In this document: piece after piece, positions 35,681-44,456 of the stretch
Layout of the letters: every line of letters begins with the position of its first letter
How positions within the stretch are numbered: the first letter of the stretch is position 1
DNA from: Plectonema cf. radiosum LEGE 06105
GTDB taxonomy: Bacteria > Cyanobacteriota > Cyanobacteriia > Cyanobacteriales > Nostocaceae
Reading direction: 5' to 3'
NCBI RefSeq assembly: GCF_015207665.1
Contig: NZ_JADEWL010000004.1
Span: 62,001 to 126,000, forward strand
Length of the DNA stretch: 64,000 bases
Notes under the pieces: model-generated
Told to the model about the DNA's origin: nothing
What the model saw: only the letters and a program-made list of their open reading frames with translations
Database searches by the model: none
Program-made: the position numbers and the translations under genes

Positions 35681-36529
35681 ATGCCACAACCCAAGCAGCA
35701 AACAAATGCTACCATTATCAAAGCCGAATGGAGCGATTTGATTGTAGAATACGGTCGGATGGAAAAAGTTGGGGAGTTTGATTTTACCATGCCTAAAAAC
35801 GCAATCAGCGTGGTATTTGCTCCCCACGAGCGCGTTACTTGGTCGGTTGATGGAGGAAAACTCCAGACTACTTCTTTACCAGCAGGAAGTATATTTTTAT
35901 ATTCCCAACGCGAATTTGTTTGGCATCGAAGAGAAAAAGAAAGCGAATATGTAAATTTATTGCTTGAGCCACAATTAATCAACCAATTGGCAGATGACAA
36001 CGGAATTACGACGACCATTGAATTAGAACATCGAGTAATTTTTCCCGATCCAACTATTTTGCACGTAGCTCAGCTATTAAAATCTGAGGTAGTCAATGGT
36101 GGTTTATCTGGTAATTTATATGTGGAATCGTTACGAAATTTACTAGCAATACATTTACTGCGAAATTACACCGGAACCGAAGAAAAATCTTCCCCAGAGG
36201 TAGGTGTTCTAGATTCTCTTAAGCTCAAGGAAATCAAAGATTATATCGAAGAAAATTTAGCAGAAGAATTAGCGATTGCCAATCTTGCTGCATTAGTTCC
36301 GATGAGTGAATTTCATTTTGCTCGTACTTTTAAAAGTCTAGCAAAAGAACCACCACATCGTTATATCCTTAAGCGTAGAATAGAAAGAGCAAAAATCTTA
36401 TTGGAAGTGACACGATTTTCGGCAGCAGAAATCGCGTATCAAGTTGGATTTTCTAATCCCAGTCATTTTACAGCACAATTTCGTAAACTTGTAGGAGTAA
36501 CACCAAAGGTTTATCGCAATAGCTTCTAA
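35681..36529 (+). CDS. AraC family transcriptional regulator
   Basis: The 282-residue protein has a cupin-like N-terminal sensor region (SVVFAPHERVTWSVDGGKLQ, LPAGSIFLYSQREFVWHR) and the two AraC helix-turn-helix motifs at the C-terminus (AIANLAALVPMSEFHFARTF and FSAAEIAYQVGFSNPSHFTA, then FRKLVGVTPKVYR). It is the nearest regulator to the hydrolase-SDR-AKR genes in front of it and may control them, though a mobile element now separates it from them. Confidence 0.9.
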   Translation: MPQPKQQTNATIIKAEWSDLIVEYGRMEKVGEFDFTMPKNAISVVFAPHERVTWSVDGGKLQTTSLPAGSIFLYSQREFVWHRREKESEYVNLLLEPQLINQLADDNGITTTIELEHRVIFPDPTILHVAQLLKSEVVNGGLSGNLYVESLRNLLAIHLLRNYTGTEEKSSPEVGVLDSLKLKEIKDYIEENLAEELAIANLAALVPMSEFHFARTFKSLAKEPPHRYILKRRIERAKILLEVTRFSAAEIAYQVGFSNPSHFTAQFRKLVGVTPKVYRNSF

Positions 36530-36778
36530 AGTCTACTGAAAAGATGCATTGATGACTCAAAAAAAACCGTGCCGCTTTACGCAAGCGTGGCATAAGAGCT
36601 CAAATAGGTTCTTGCAACTTAAATCAATAAAGAGAGGGGAAGACAATTATCAATAAACAATTATTAGTAAGATAACAATAATTGATAACTGATAATTGAC
36701 TAACCATAATACTCAACTCGACTTGCTAAGCTCATCTTCCTGCGGAAATCAAGAAAATTTTAGACAACTTTACTGTCT

Positions 36779-36967
36779 TTAGTATTTAAAACGTCTCTTA
36801 CGCTGCTTGGATCTAGCAATTGCTTTACGCTTGTGTTTTTGTAGAGGTGTTTCAAAGTGACGATGCTTCTTGATGTCCGGCATAATACCAGCTTTAGAAA
36901 CTTCACGTTTGAATCTACGTAATGCTGATTCAATTCCTTCGTTTTCGCCTACAACTATTTGGGTCAT
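36779..36967 (-). CDS. rpsU: Small ribosomal subunit protein bS21
   Basis: The 62-residue basic protein matches bS21 throughout: [20 protein letters not shown] at the start, then [20 protein letters not shown] and the arginine/lysine-rich end. It binds the 30S subunit and helps initiation. It lies behind the RRM gene on the same strand, an arrangement known in Anabaena for rbpA1-rpsU, with an intrinsic terminator between them here. Confidence 0.96.
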   Translation of the reverse strand: MTQIVVGENEGIESALRRFKREVSKAGIMPDIKKHRHFETPLQKHKRKAIARSKQRKRRFKY

Positions 36968-37043
36968 TCTTTCTCCTATCTAAACTAACATTCTTCAATA
37001 TCGCAATCAATGCTCAAATCTAAACATTAACATTAACTGCGAG

Positions 37044-37074
37044 CAAAAAAAGGGCAAACTTCTTGTATGCCCTT
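37044..37074 (-). terminator. Intrinsic terminator between the RRM gene and rpsU
   Basis: On the minus strand AAGGGCA and TGCCCTT form a 7-bp stem around an 11-base loop, followed by a run of seven T. It would stop or attenuate transcripts leaving the RRM gene before rpsU. Confidence 0.7.
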
Positions 37075-37144
37075 CATACTCAAAAGTTAAATAATTTTCT
37101 AATCGGGTAGAGCCGCCTCTATTATATACTTCACTACTAGTTCC

Positions 37145-37417
37145 TTACCATCTACCACCGGCGGCACCTTTTTCTGGTTTTGGCTTGGCTTTGTTAACTT
37201 TTAGACTGCGACCCATCCATTCAGCACCATCAAGAGATTCTATTGCCTTATCCTCTTCTGTATCAGTTCCCATTTCAACAAATGCAAAGCCTCTGATACG
37301 ACTTGTTTCTCGGTCAAGTGGTAAATAAATGCTTTTTACATCTCCATATTCTAAAAAGACCTGCTTTAGGTCACCTTCTGCAACCTCATAAGAAAGATTG
37401 CCTACGTAAATCGACAT
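37145..37417 (-). CDS. rbp: RRM-type RNA-binding protein
   Basis: The 90-residue protein is a single RNA recognition motif with RNP2 (IYVGNL, residues 3-8) and RNP1 (RGFAFVEM, around 42-49), then a short Lys/Pro/Gly tail ending GAAGGRW. Cyanobacterial Rbp proteins of this kind are often cold-induced and bind mRNA; some target mRNAs to the thylakoid membrane. The pairing with rpsU downstream is conserved. The long upstream region (37418-37689) is gene-free and would hold the 5' leader that controls such genes. Confidence 0.95.
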   Translation of the reverse strand: MSIYVGNLSYEVAEGDLKQVFLEYGDVKSIYLPLDRETSRIRGFAFVEMGTDTEEDKAIESLDGAEWMGRSLKVNKAKPKPEKGAAGGRW

Positions 37418-37611
37418 ACAACGTCTCCAGAATTAACAATGCGAGGAGATTTACATCCGGAGAAGTCTGCAATACATAATCTAAACAAACTGACCAACCG
37501 AACTTAATCTTCTGCCCTATACCATAGCATAAATCAGATGCCTGTGCTGCGCTGTCTCTGCTTCCTCCGCTCCCCCATACTTATCCTCACCCAGCAATTT
37601 TAAGGTTGTAG

Positions 37612-37640
37612 AGACGCGAAATAATGCCCTTCGCATCTCT
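37612..37640. repeat. Partial copy of the GTAGAGACGC hairpin repeat
   Basis: TGTAGAGACGCGAAATAATG with CCCTTCGCATCTCTACA pairs as an imperfect hairpin and matches one end of the 76-bp repeat at 11243 and 16466. Confidence 0.5.
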
Positions 37641-37689
37641 ACATGGTTTCGGGAATCAATAAACCGATCAAAATTAATGTGGCGGAATA

Positions 37690-38946
37690 CTAGATTGTTG
37701 CGATAACTTGCTCGATAATCTCTAAAGCCCGATTTATTTGCGCTTCGGTAACAATTAACGGTGGTACAAAACGGACAACTTTGGTACCTGCTGGTACTAA
37801 AAGTAAACCTTCGTTCATTGCCGCTTTTACTAAATCAATCGCCGTCAATTCAATATCTGGTTGCAGTTCCATTCCATTAATTAAACCCCAACCGCGTACT
37901 TCGGCAATGCGATCGCCATACTTTGCAGCAATTGCTTGTAAACCTGAACGCAGTTGTTGGCCCCTATAATGTACATTTTGGATAATATTATCTTTCTCCA
38001 AAGTATGACAGACGGCGAGGGCGACAGCACAAGCAAATGGATTACCACCGAAAGTACTAGCGTGTTCTCCTGGCTCAAATATATCGCAAAATTTCTTCGC
38101 CATCATCGCACCAATGGGAATACCGCCCCCTAAACCTTTAGCACTGGTGAAAATGTCTGGTTCGACTCCGAGGTATTCATAACCCCATAATTTACCACTG
38201 CGTCCCATTCCCACTTGTACTTCATCGAAAATTAATAAAATACCTGTTTCGTCACAAATCGAGCGCAGCTTCTGAAAATATTTTATATCTCCAGGACGAA
38301 CTCCGCCTTCTCCCTGTAACGGTTCTAACAAAATAGCCGCGACACCATAATCACCTTCGTCTAACTCCCCAATTGCTGCTTCTACTGCATCAATATCGTT
38401 GTAGGGTACGTAATCAAATCCCGGTACTAGGGGGTAGAAGTTTGTTTGATATTTTGGTTGTCCGGTAGCGGTAATTGTTGCTAAAGTCCGTCCGTGGAAG
38501 CTCGCATTTGCCGTTAGAATAATCGGTTTATCGATATCTAAAACGGTATGAGCATATTTTCGTGCCAATTTGATCGCGGCTTCATTTGCTTCCGCACCAG
38601 AATTACAGAAAAATACTCGATCGGCACAGGAATTATCAACTAGCCAACGCGCTAATTCTCCTTGTTCGGGAATGTAATATAAATTTGAAATGTGGTGTAT
38701 TTTTTGAATTTGCTGCGTTACGGCTTCTATCAATGCCGGATGTGCGTGTCCCAAGGTACAAGTAGCAATCCCTGCTACAAAGTCGAGATATTGCTTTCCT
38801 TCGGTATCCCACAACAAGCATCCATCACCTTTTTCTAAGGCTATAGGAAAACGTCCGTAAGTGGACATCACAACTTGATCAAAACTTGCTTTATTAAAAG
38901 GGGTAGATGCTTGGTTTGCTTGTTGAACAAGAGTCTCAATGCTCAC
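37690..38946 (-). CDS. argD: Acetylornithine aminotransferase
   Basis: The 418-residue PLP enzyme is a class III aminotransferase: FFCNSGAEANEAAIKLARKY, the cofactor-binding IFDEVQVGMGRSG (DEVQ at 241-244), and SAKGLGGGIPIGAMM with the Schiff-base Lys270. It converts N-acetylglutamate semialdehyde to N-acetylornithine in arginine synthesis, which also feeds cyanophycin in these organisms. Length and motifs are complete. It stands alone on the minus strand. Confidence 0.95.
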   Translation of the reverse strand: MSIETLVQQANQASTPFNKASFDQVVMSTYGRFPIALEKGDGCLLWDTEGKQYLDFVAGIATCTLGHAHPALIEAVTQQIQKIHHISNLYYIPEQGELARWLVDNSCADRVFFCNSGAEANEAAIKLARKYAHTVLDIDKPIILTANASFHGRTLATITATGQPKYQTNFYPLVPGFDYVPYNDIDAVEAAIGELDEGDYGVAAILLEPLQGEGGVRPGDIKYFQKLRSICDETGILLIFDEVQVGMGRSGKLWGYEYLGVEPDIFTSAKGLGGGIPIGAMMAKKFCDIFEPGEHASTFGGNPFACAVALAVCHTLEKDNIIQNVHYRGQQLRSGLQAIAAKYGDRIAEVRGWGLINGMELQPDIELTAIDLVKAAMNEGLLLVPAGTKVVRFVPPLIVTEAQINRALEIIEQVIATI

Positions 38947-39208
38947 GGCTTAACTCCTGAATATCTGTATTTTTAGACAAATTGTATAAATCGGAGAAAG
39001 AAAAATTAAACATTTCTGGACAAATTCCTTTCTCTTTTACTTTTTACCAATAGTGAAGGTAAAACATCTATTGTAATGTAAATTACTATTTTTGGAAAAT
39101 AATTTTAAAAGCAATCAGGAATGCTCAATTAACAACTAGAGCAGAGACTAGTTGATTCGGCAGTTAAAATATGCACACCTTTAACCTCTAACCTTTGACC
39201 TTTCACCT

Positions 39209-41053
39209 TTAAAACGGAGTTTCTGCTTTCAAGTATATCATTTCCCTTAAATGGGGATGCTCAAATGTCAATTCCCTTGCGTGGAGATGTAACCGAGTCG
39301 CTTTTCTAAATTCGCATCCGTAAAATTTATCCCCTAAAATGGGTATACCCAAACCCTTCGCATCGGCAGCATGAACTCTTAATTGATGGGTTCTTCCCGT
39401 CAAAGGCATAAATTCAATGCGGGTGTAATTATCTTCAGGAGCATCCCAAATGTTTAAATTTGTAGTGCGAGCATCTTGCTCGCTATCTTGATTAATGTTG
39501 GGAGCATCTTGCTCGTTATCTACATCAAGGGAGCAAGATGCTCCCACTACGAGATGTTTTTGGCAAATTGATATGCTCCGGTTTTCTTCTTTGTTTAAAA
39601 CTTGAAATTTAGTTATACAAGATTTCCCGTATTTGTAATTAACTTCTTGATAAGGACGATGTTCGGGATTTCCCCACAGTGGTAGTTCAATCGTACCTTT
39701 GTTTTTCAATAAATTACCAGAAAGTACGGCTTCATAAACTTTCTTAACTAATCTTTGCTCAAACTGCTTGCTTAATAACCCATGGGTTTCTTGATCTTTT
39801 GCTAAGAGTAAAATTCCAGAGGTATCCATATCCAATCGATGCACTGCTGTAATATTTTCACCATTTGGACATAAATTAATTAAGCGGCTCAAAACGCTAT
39901 CTTGATTGTAATGATACCTTCCGGGAACTGATAGTAAACCTGCGGGTTTATTTACAGCAATTAACCATTCATCTTCGTAGATAATGGGAACTTCTCTCCT
40001 CCTAACTTGGGAATTAGATTGTAATCCCGATAACAAAAACCCCATCAACGGTTGACAGCGTTCAATACAAGCACCATAGAATTCTCCTTGAATTTTATCT
40101 TGATTGGATTCTCCCCACCAAAATTCCGCGATCGCCAACGGTTGCAAATTATTCGTTGCAGCATAATGAAGTAATTTCACAGCACAACAATCACCCGTAC
40201 CAGTTGGTAAGCCTTGGGGCATCAATTGCTGTAAAGTTGATGAATTACCTAAAAAATTCATGATTGAATAAGCTGCGTGCATTTGTGCTTGCAGTTTGCG
40301 GGATATTTGCTTACGTTGCTGCTTCAATTCTCGAATCTGTATATCTGCACGATTAATTACCATCTGAAGCGGTTGTAAAACTTGATCTTGCTGTTGTTTG
40401 AGTATTTTTCGCTCGATTCCATCCCGACGACTTGATTCGTTAAGTTTTTCTAATTCTATATTTAATTGATTTAATTCTTGTCCCATCAGGGTTTTATAGA
40501 GTAACTGACGTTTTTCCTGACGTTGTTGTTTATTAACTTGATGACGTTTACTCATGTCTTGCAAAGCTTGTTCAAACTGTAGCGCTATAGTTTTATATTC
40601 TTTTCTTTGAGCCAGTTGTTTAAGTTGAATAATTTCTTGTTTAATAACTTCCAATTCTGCTAAGGTGCGAGTTTCTTCTAATACTACTTGCTCTCTACCG
40701 GGAATTGACGGAACCCAACCTTCAACTAGACTACAACCATTCAATAATCCAGAAAAAGCTTTGAGTATCCTTTTTTCGCCGTTTGGTAATTTTACTAATA
40801 ATATCCCGTACATTTTACCTTCACGGGAATATATTGGATTAGTACCAAGTTGCTGCATTAAACGAATGGCGATCGCTTCTGCTTCTAAAGTACGGGGAAG
40901 CTTTAATAATTTACCGTCAGAATATCCTTGATAGTAATAAGTAGCAGGTGAGTTATTGATTTGATCATTGCTTTCCATGAAATCTGAAAGCGGGTGGAGA
41001 AGTAACATAAATATGAAGCCAAAACCGGGTTTATGCAGTGTAAGTTCTAACAT
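39209..41053 (-). CDS. Long RluA-family pseudouridine synthase
   Basis: Up to 614 residues from the ATG at 41053; ATGs at residue 16 (MLLLHPLSDF) and 26 (MESNDQ, at 40978) are alternatives. The N-terminal half is a cyanobacterial-type extension with a long coiled coil (about 125-260, rich in Gln/Lys/Glu). The C-terminal half is RluA-like: DEWLIAVNKPAGLLSVPGRY, catalytic AVHRLDMDTSGILLLAKD near 405, and FMPLTGRTHQLRVHAADAKG. It isomerises uridine in rRNA or tRNA. Residues about 492-539 (VVGASCSLDVDNEQDA onward) are a dispersed DNA repeat translated in frame, between the two halves of the catalytic domain. Confidence 0.88.
   Translation of the reverse strand: MLELTLHKPGFGFIFMLLLHPLSDFMESNDQINNSPATYYYQGYSDGKLLKLPRTLEAEAIAIRLMQQLGTNPIYSREGKMYGILLVKLPNGEKRILKAFSGLLNGCSLVEGWVPSIPGREQVVLEETRTLAELEVIKQEIIQLKQLAQRKEYKTIALQFEQALQDMSKRHQVNKQQRQEKRQLLYKTLMGQELNQLNIELEKLNESSRRDGIERKILKQQQDQVLQPLQMVINRADIQIRELKQQRKQISRKLQAQMHAAYSIMNFLGNSSTLQQLMPQGLPTGTGDCCAVKLLHYAATNNLQPLAIAEFWWGESNQDKIQGEFYGACIERCQPLMGFLLSGLQSNSQVRRREVPIIYEDEWLIAVNKPAGLLSVPGRYHYNQDSVLSRLINLCPNGENITAVHRLDMDTSGILLLAKDQETHGLLSKQFEQRLVKKVYEAVLSGNLLKNKGTIELPLWGNPEHRPYQEVNYKYGKSCITKFQVLNKEENRSISICQKHLVVGASCSLDVDNEQDAPNINQDSEQDARTTNLNIWDAPEDNYTRIEFMPLTGRTHQLRVHAADAKGLGIPILGDKFYGCEFRKATRLHLHARELTFEHPHLREMIYLKAETPF
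39438..39579. repeat. GGAGCAT...ATGCTCC repeat inside the RluA-type gene
   Basis: Same family as 35217-35339: inner core GTAGTGCGAGC...GCTCCCACTAC and outer GGAGCAT/ATGCTCC arms. Two extra GAGCATCTTGCTC units make this copy longer (142 bp). It keeps the reading frame open on the minus strand. Confidence 0.65.
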
Positions 41054-41205
41054 CTTCTAATCAAATAATATCTAACTCCAGATGGATGCACTTTTATTGA
41101 TTTTTAATGGTAGTGAATTTTTCTGAAGCTAAAGAGTTGTATCAAAAGTAATCATAATCCAATTTTTTTTGGCAAAATCAATATCAGTACCATTTTAAAT
41201 TTAAA

Positions 41206-42906
41206 ATGATCGAGATTAAATTTGAAGATTCACAAGCTGCCTATGCTCTCACAAATCACCAATTTAGTTCATATGAAAGCTATGAAGCGAGATTATCTCT
41301 GTTCAATTTATCGATATTGGCTGACTACGACCAATTAGTATGTCTACCGGAACTTTACAATATTGACAAACACTGGTACCAAATTGAAACAGCGAAGAAA
41401 GTCATCAAACAGTTTGGTGGTAGAGCGATGTTGTCCGATGAAGTTGGATTGGGAAAAACCATTGAAGCTGGGATGATTTGTAAAGAATATCTTTCTAGGA
41501 ATCAAATCAAATCCCTTTTAATTCTCACTCCTGCGACCTTAGTTTCTCAATGGCAACAAGAACTTCAAGAAAAGTTTAACATTAGTACAGTTACCACTGA
41601 GGACAGAGAACTCCCAGCATCGGAGTTTTGGACGAGTCATAATCGGATTGTCGCTTCTATAAATACAGCAAAGCATTCCACTCATTTTGATTATGTGACT
41701 TCCCGAAGTTGGGATATGGTAGTAGTTGACGAAGCTCACCACTTGAAAAATCGCCGCACTCTCAATTGGAAGCTGGTTGATGCGATTAAAAAGCGATTTA
41801 TTTTAATGTTGACGGCGACTCCCGTGCAAAATCATTTGGTAGAACTGTTTAATCTTCTGACTTTACTCAAGCCTGGCTTATTAAAAACTGAAGTTCAGTT
41901 CAAACGGGAATATGTTGGTTCAAAAGATGGTAGAATTCCCAAAAACCCGGAAAAATTAAGGGAATTAATGCGGGAAGTAATGATTAGAAATACCCGTTCG
42001 GTTGTAGATGTTAAACTTCCCAAACGCTTCGCTTCTACGATTACGGTACAACCGACTGCTGATGAGAAAGAATTATATCAAGCTATCAACGAATATTTAC
42101 GCTCATCACAAAAAGAAAAAACTATTGATAAATTAACCAGAAATAACTTATTAATGCGTGCTGGTTCGAGCCCTGCGGCTTTAGTTAGTTCTCTGGAGGG
42201 ATTGCAATCCCGTTTTAATAATTCTCAAATTTTGTTTTTAAAAAAGCGTGCTAGTAATATCAAACAGTTTGAAAAAACTCGGATGTTAGTAGAATTGCTG
42301 AAGAATTCTCATCAAAAAACTTTAGTATTTGTTAATAACCTTGCTACTCAAACTTATTTATCTGAAAGTTTAACAATTGCTGGGATAAAACACAGTTCCT
42401 TCAGGGGTGATATGTCGCTTAAAGCCAAAGATAGCGCTATTGAAGTATTCCGAGAAGAAGTACCCGTAATGCTAGCAACAGAAACAGGAGGAGAAGGACG
42501 CAATTTGCAATTTGCCAATGCAATTGTTAATTATGACCTACCTTGGAATCCGATGAAAATTGAACAACGTATAGGTCGTCTTCACCGCATAGGGCAAACT
42601 CAAGATGTGTTTATTTTTAATTTTTGTATCGCTAATAGTATTGAAGAATATATTTTAAAAGTGCTTCATGACAAAATAAATATGTTTGAGTTAGTGGTAG
42701 GAGAAATTGAAACCATCTTGGGGAATATGGGAGATGAATTTGATTTTGAAGACATGGTAATTGACCTATGGTTGGCAAATTCTCACAAAGAGGAATTAGA
42801 CAATGCTTTTGATTCTTTTGGAGGACAGTTATTAGATGCCAAACATAGTTATCAAAAAGTGCAGGAATTTGACGAAAACTTATTTGGAGATGATTTAGAA
42901 GCATGA
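41206..42906 (+). CDS. SNF2/RapA-type DEAD-box helicase
   Basis: The 566-residue protein has the SNF2 motor motifs: Walker A SDEVGLGKTIEAGM (77-90), DEAH in MVVVDEAHHLKN (175-178), LTATPVQN, and in lobe 2 LVFVNNLATQTYL, ATETGGEGRNLQFANAIVNY and RIGRLHRIGQ (about 455-464). It lacks the accessory domains of full RapA (968 residues), so it is a compact form. It should translocate on double-stranded DNA. The stop codon overlaps the next start (ATGA), a strong sign of a two-gene operon with translational coupling. Stand-alone helicases with a fixed partner are often defence or genome-maintenance genes, but I cannot name the system. Confidence 0.9.
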   Translation: MIEIKFEDSQAAYALTNHQFSSYESYEARLSLFNLSILADYDQLVCLPELYNIDKHWYQIETAKKVIKQFGGRAMLSDEVGLGKTIEAGMICKEYLSRNQIKSLLILTPATLVSQWQQELQEKFNISTVTTEDRELPASEFWTSHNRIVASINTAKHSTHFDYVTSRSWDMVVVDEAHHLKNRRTLNWKLVDAIKKRFILMLTATPVQNHLVELFNLLTLLKPGLLKTEVQFKREYVGSKDGRIPKNPEKLRELMREVMIRNTRSVVDVKLPKRFASTITVQPTADEKELYQAINEYLRSSQKEKTIDKLTRNNLLMRAGSSPAALVSSLEGLQSRFNNSQILFLKKRASNIKQFEKTRMLVELLKNSHQKTLVFVNNLATQTYLSESLTIAGIKHSSFRGDMSLKAKDSAIEVFREEVPVMLATETGGEGRNLQFANAIVNYDLPWNPMKIEQRIGRLHRIGQTQDVFIFNFCIANSIEEYILKVLHDKINMFELVVGEIETILGNMGDEFDFEDMVIDLWLANSHKEELDNAFDSFGGQLLDAKHSYQKVQEFDENLFGDDLEA

Positions 42907-43940
42907 AAAATCAACTTCTTGATGCTATCAACCAAGTAATTAGTTTAAATTCGGGAGTCGCGGAATATACGAATGATGATACTTTAGAAGCCTTGTTGCC
43001 GGTAGATATTGCTCGCTCTCTAAATGTATCTGATTCTGTTAGTTTTAGCACCAGAGCAGATGTCAACGATAGCTATTTTGTTACCTATAATTCAGAAATA
43101 TTTGATAAGTTTTCTGGGTTACTTGATATTCAAGGTTGTGCATCTGCATTAGCTATTAAGTATGATGGTTATCTGAAAACTACGGGTTTTGAGAAAAGAA
43201 TCAACGATACTTTATGTCCGCAAAATGGGTTAATTCGTGTTGGCAAATCCTTTGGAGCCTTGACTCCTTACATATTATTTAATATGTCTTATACTGCAAG
43301 CGCAGATGAAAAGCGATTGGGAATGGTGTCGTTTTTTATTAATGCTCTTACGGGTATTCCTGGTGTAGAAATTGGTGATGCACTGTCTTGGAAATCCGAC
43401 CAAATTTGTTTAAAAGATGCGTCAAATCTAGCGCATATAAACTTTGAACCATTGTTAAATACAGCTAATTCCCATGCCTCGAAATTGATTGATACAGAAA
43501 TTACACCTTGGCGTAAAAGTTTATCGCGTAAATTAGGTAGAGATGAAGAAAGAATTAAAACCTATTACAACACAATTGTTTCTGAAATTCGAGCCAAAAT
43601 CAACAAGAAGAATTTGGAAGGAGAAGCACAAGAAAAAGAATTAGCTCGGATTGAAGCGACACAGATGGAATTAAAACGAAAATTAACTGATTTAAACGAG
43701 CGATATTCCTTGAGTGTGACAGCAAAATTACATAGTACTTTGGTAATTTTATTACAAACAGTTCATATAGAATGCGAACTTATTAGAAAAAAGGCAAAAC
43801 GGGGAATAATTGCAATTTGGAATCCTTACTTGAAAATTATAGAACCGTTGCAATGTGAAGAGTCAGGGATGCCAGTGACAAAATTTTATCTTAGTGATGA
43901 GTCAGCTAAAATTATTGCTCCGGAGGTTTGGAATAAGTAA
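42903..43940 (+). CDS. Uncharacterised coiled-coil partner of the SNF2 helicase
   Basis: The 345-residue protein overlaps the helicase stop by 4 bp. The N-terminal 200 residues are mixed alpha/beta (LEALLPVDIARSLNVSDSVS, AYTASADEKR-like region near 145); a long charged coiled coil spans about 215-275 (SEIRAKINKKNLEGEAQEKE, ARIEATQMELKRKLTDLNER); the C-terminus has KRGIIAIWNPYLKIIEPLQC and ESGMPVTKFYL. The last segment recalls the end of partner proteins of compact SNF2 helicases, where a zinc ribbon usually follows; here only one cysteine is left. No enzymatic motif is visible. Function unknown, presumably assisting or directing the helicase. Confidence 0.75.
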   Translation: MKNQLLDAINQVISLNSGVAEYTNDDTLEALLPVDIARSLNVSDSVSFSTRADVNDSYFVTYNSEIFDKFSGLLDIQGCASALAIKYDGYLKTTGFEKRINDTLCPQNGLIRVGKSFGALTPYILFNMSYTASADEKRLGMVSFFINALTGIPGVEIGDALSWKSDQICLKDASNLAHINFEPLLNTANSHASKLIDTEITPWRKSLSRKLGRDEERIKTYYNTIVSEIRAKINKKNLEGEAQEKELARIEATQMELKRKLTDLNERYSLSVTAKLHSTLVILLQTVHIECELIRKKAKRGIIAIWNPYLKIIEPLQCEESGMPVTKFYLSDESAKIIAPEVWNK

Positions 43941-43966
43941 ATTACTTCATATCTTGCACCATAATA

Positions 43967-44137
43967 GGACTTACGCAATTGTCACAATACTCAGTCGGTG
44001 CGTGAAACTACAAAGCTTATTATTAGATTCCGGCATTTCTCAAAGTGTCAGACAACGGCAATAACGCCCTTGGGAAAATCCACACCGCCTAAAAGCCTCC
44101 CTTACAATCAAAAATGTGCCTTTTTGCTAAGTCCTAC
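43967..44137. mobile_element. MITE with GGACTTA ends carrying a guide-RNA-like core
   Basis: GGACTTACGCAA at the left (from 43969) and TTGCTAAGTCC at the right (to about 44134) are inverted with one extra base; TA flanks each end, as for IS630/Tc1-type elements. No protein is encoded. Bases 44056-44088 match the region upstream of isrB at 63884-63916 (minus strand). Confidence 0.6.
44056..44106 (+). ncRNA. Orphan IscB/IsrB-type guide RNA (omegaRNA/HEARO-like) remnant
   Basis: CGGCAATAACGC (44056-44067) and GGGAAAATCCACACCGC (44072-44088) correspond almost base for base to CGGCAATAATGC and GGAAAATCCACACCGC upstream of the isrB gene at the end of the window. The shared core is about 33 bp with few differences. 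There is no isrB or iscB frame next to it. Whether it is transcribed is unknown; it may be only a fossil. Confidence 0.45.
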
Positions 44138-44143
44138 ATAAAA

Positions 44144-44280
44144 CAATACGGTTCAGTTAAGGAAAATTGTAGGTTGGGTTGAGGCTCTGCGAAACCCAAC
44201 AAACCCGCCTTTCGGTTGGGTTGAGGAACGAAACCCAACCTACATATATCAAGGTTTTTGACTTTAACTGAACCGTATTG
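44144..44280. mobile_element. 137-bp MITE with perfect 17-bp ends and a 10-bp target duplication
   Basis: CAATACGGTTCAGTTAA (44144-44160) and TTAACTGAACCGTATTG (44264-44280) are exact inverted repeats. CTACATAAAA occurs immediately on both sides (44134-44143 and 44281-44290). The interior is two inverted GTAGGTTGGGTT/AACCCAACCTAC arms. This is as clean as a transposition footprint can be, with no coding capacity. Confidence 0.85.
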
Positions 44281-44403
44281 CTACATAAAAAGCTATCGTC
44301 ACAATAATTACGAATTGTTTGACTTAATTCTTACCCGCCTGGGATTGCAAATCCCAGTCTGATAGCAAAAGTCCATAAAAATGGACTAAAGATATTACAG
44401 TTG

Positions 44404-44448
44404 AGGAGTACCATTGCTAACAAGTTAAGCTTGTATCACAGTACTCCT
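44404..44448. terminator. Long hairpin behind parA
   Basis: AGGAGTAC (44404-44411) pairs with GTACTCCT (44441-44448), with an inner ACAAG/CTTGT stem. It lies just past the parA stop codon and could end that transcript, though no T-run follows on the minus strand. Confidence 0.4.
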
Positions 44449-44456
44449 AACTATTC

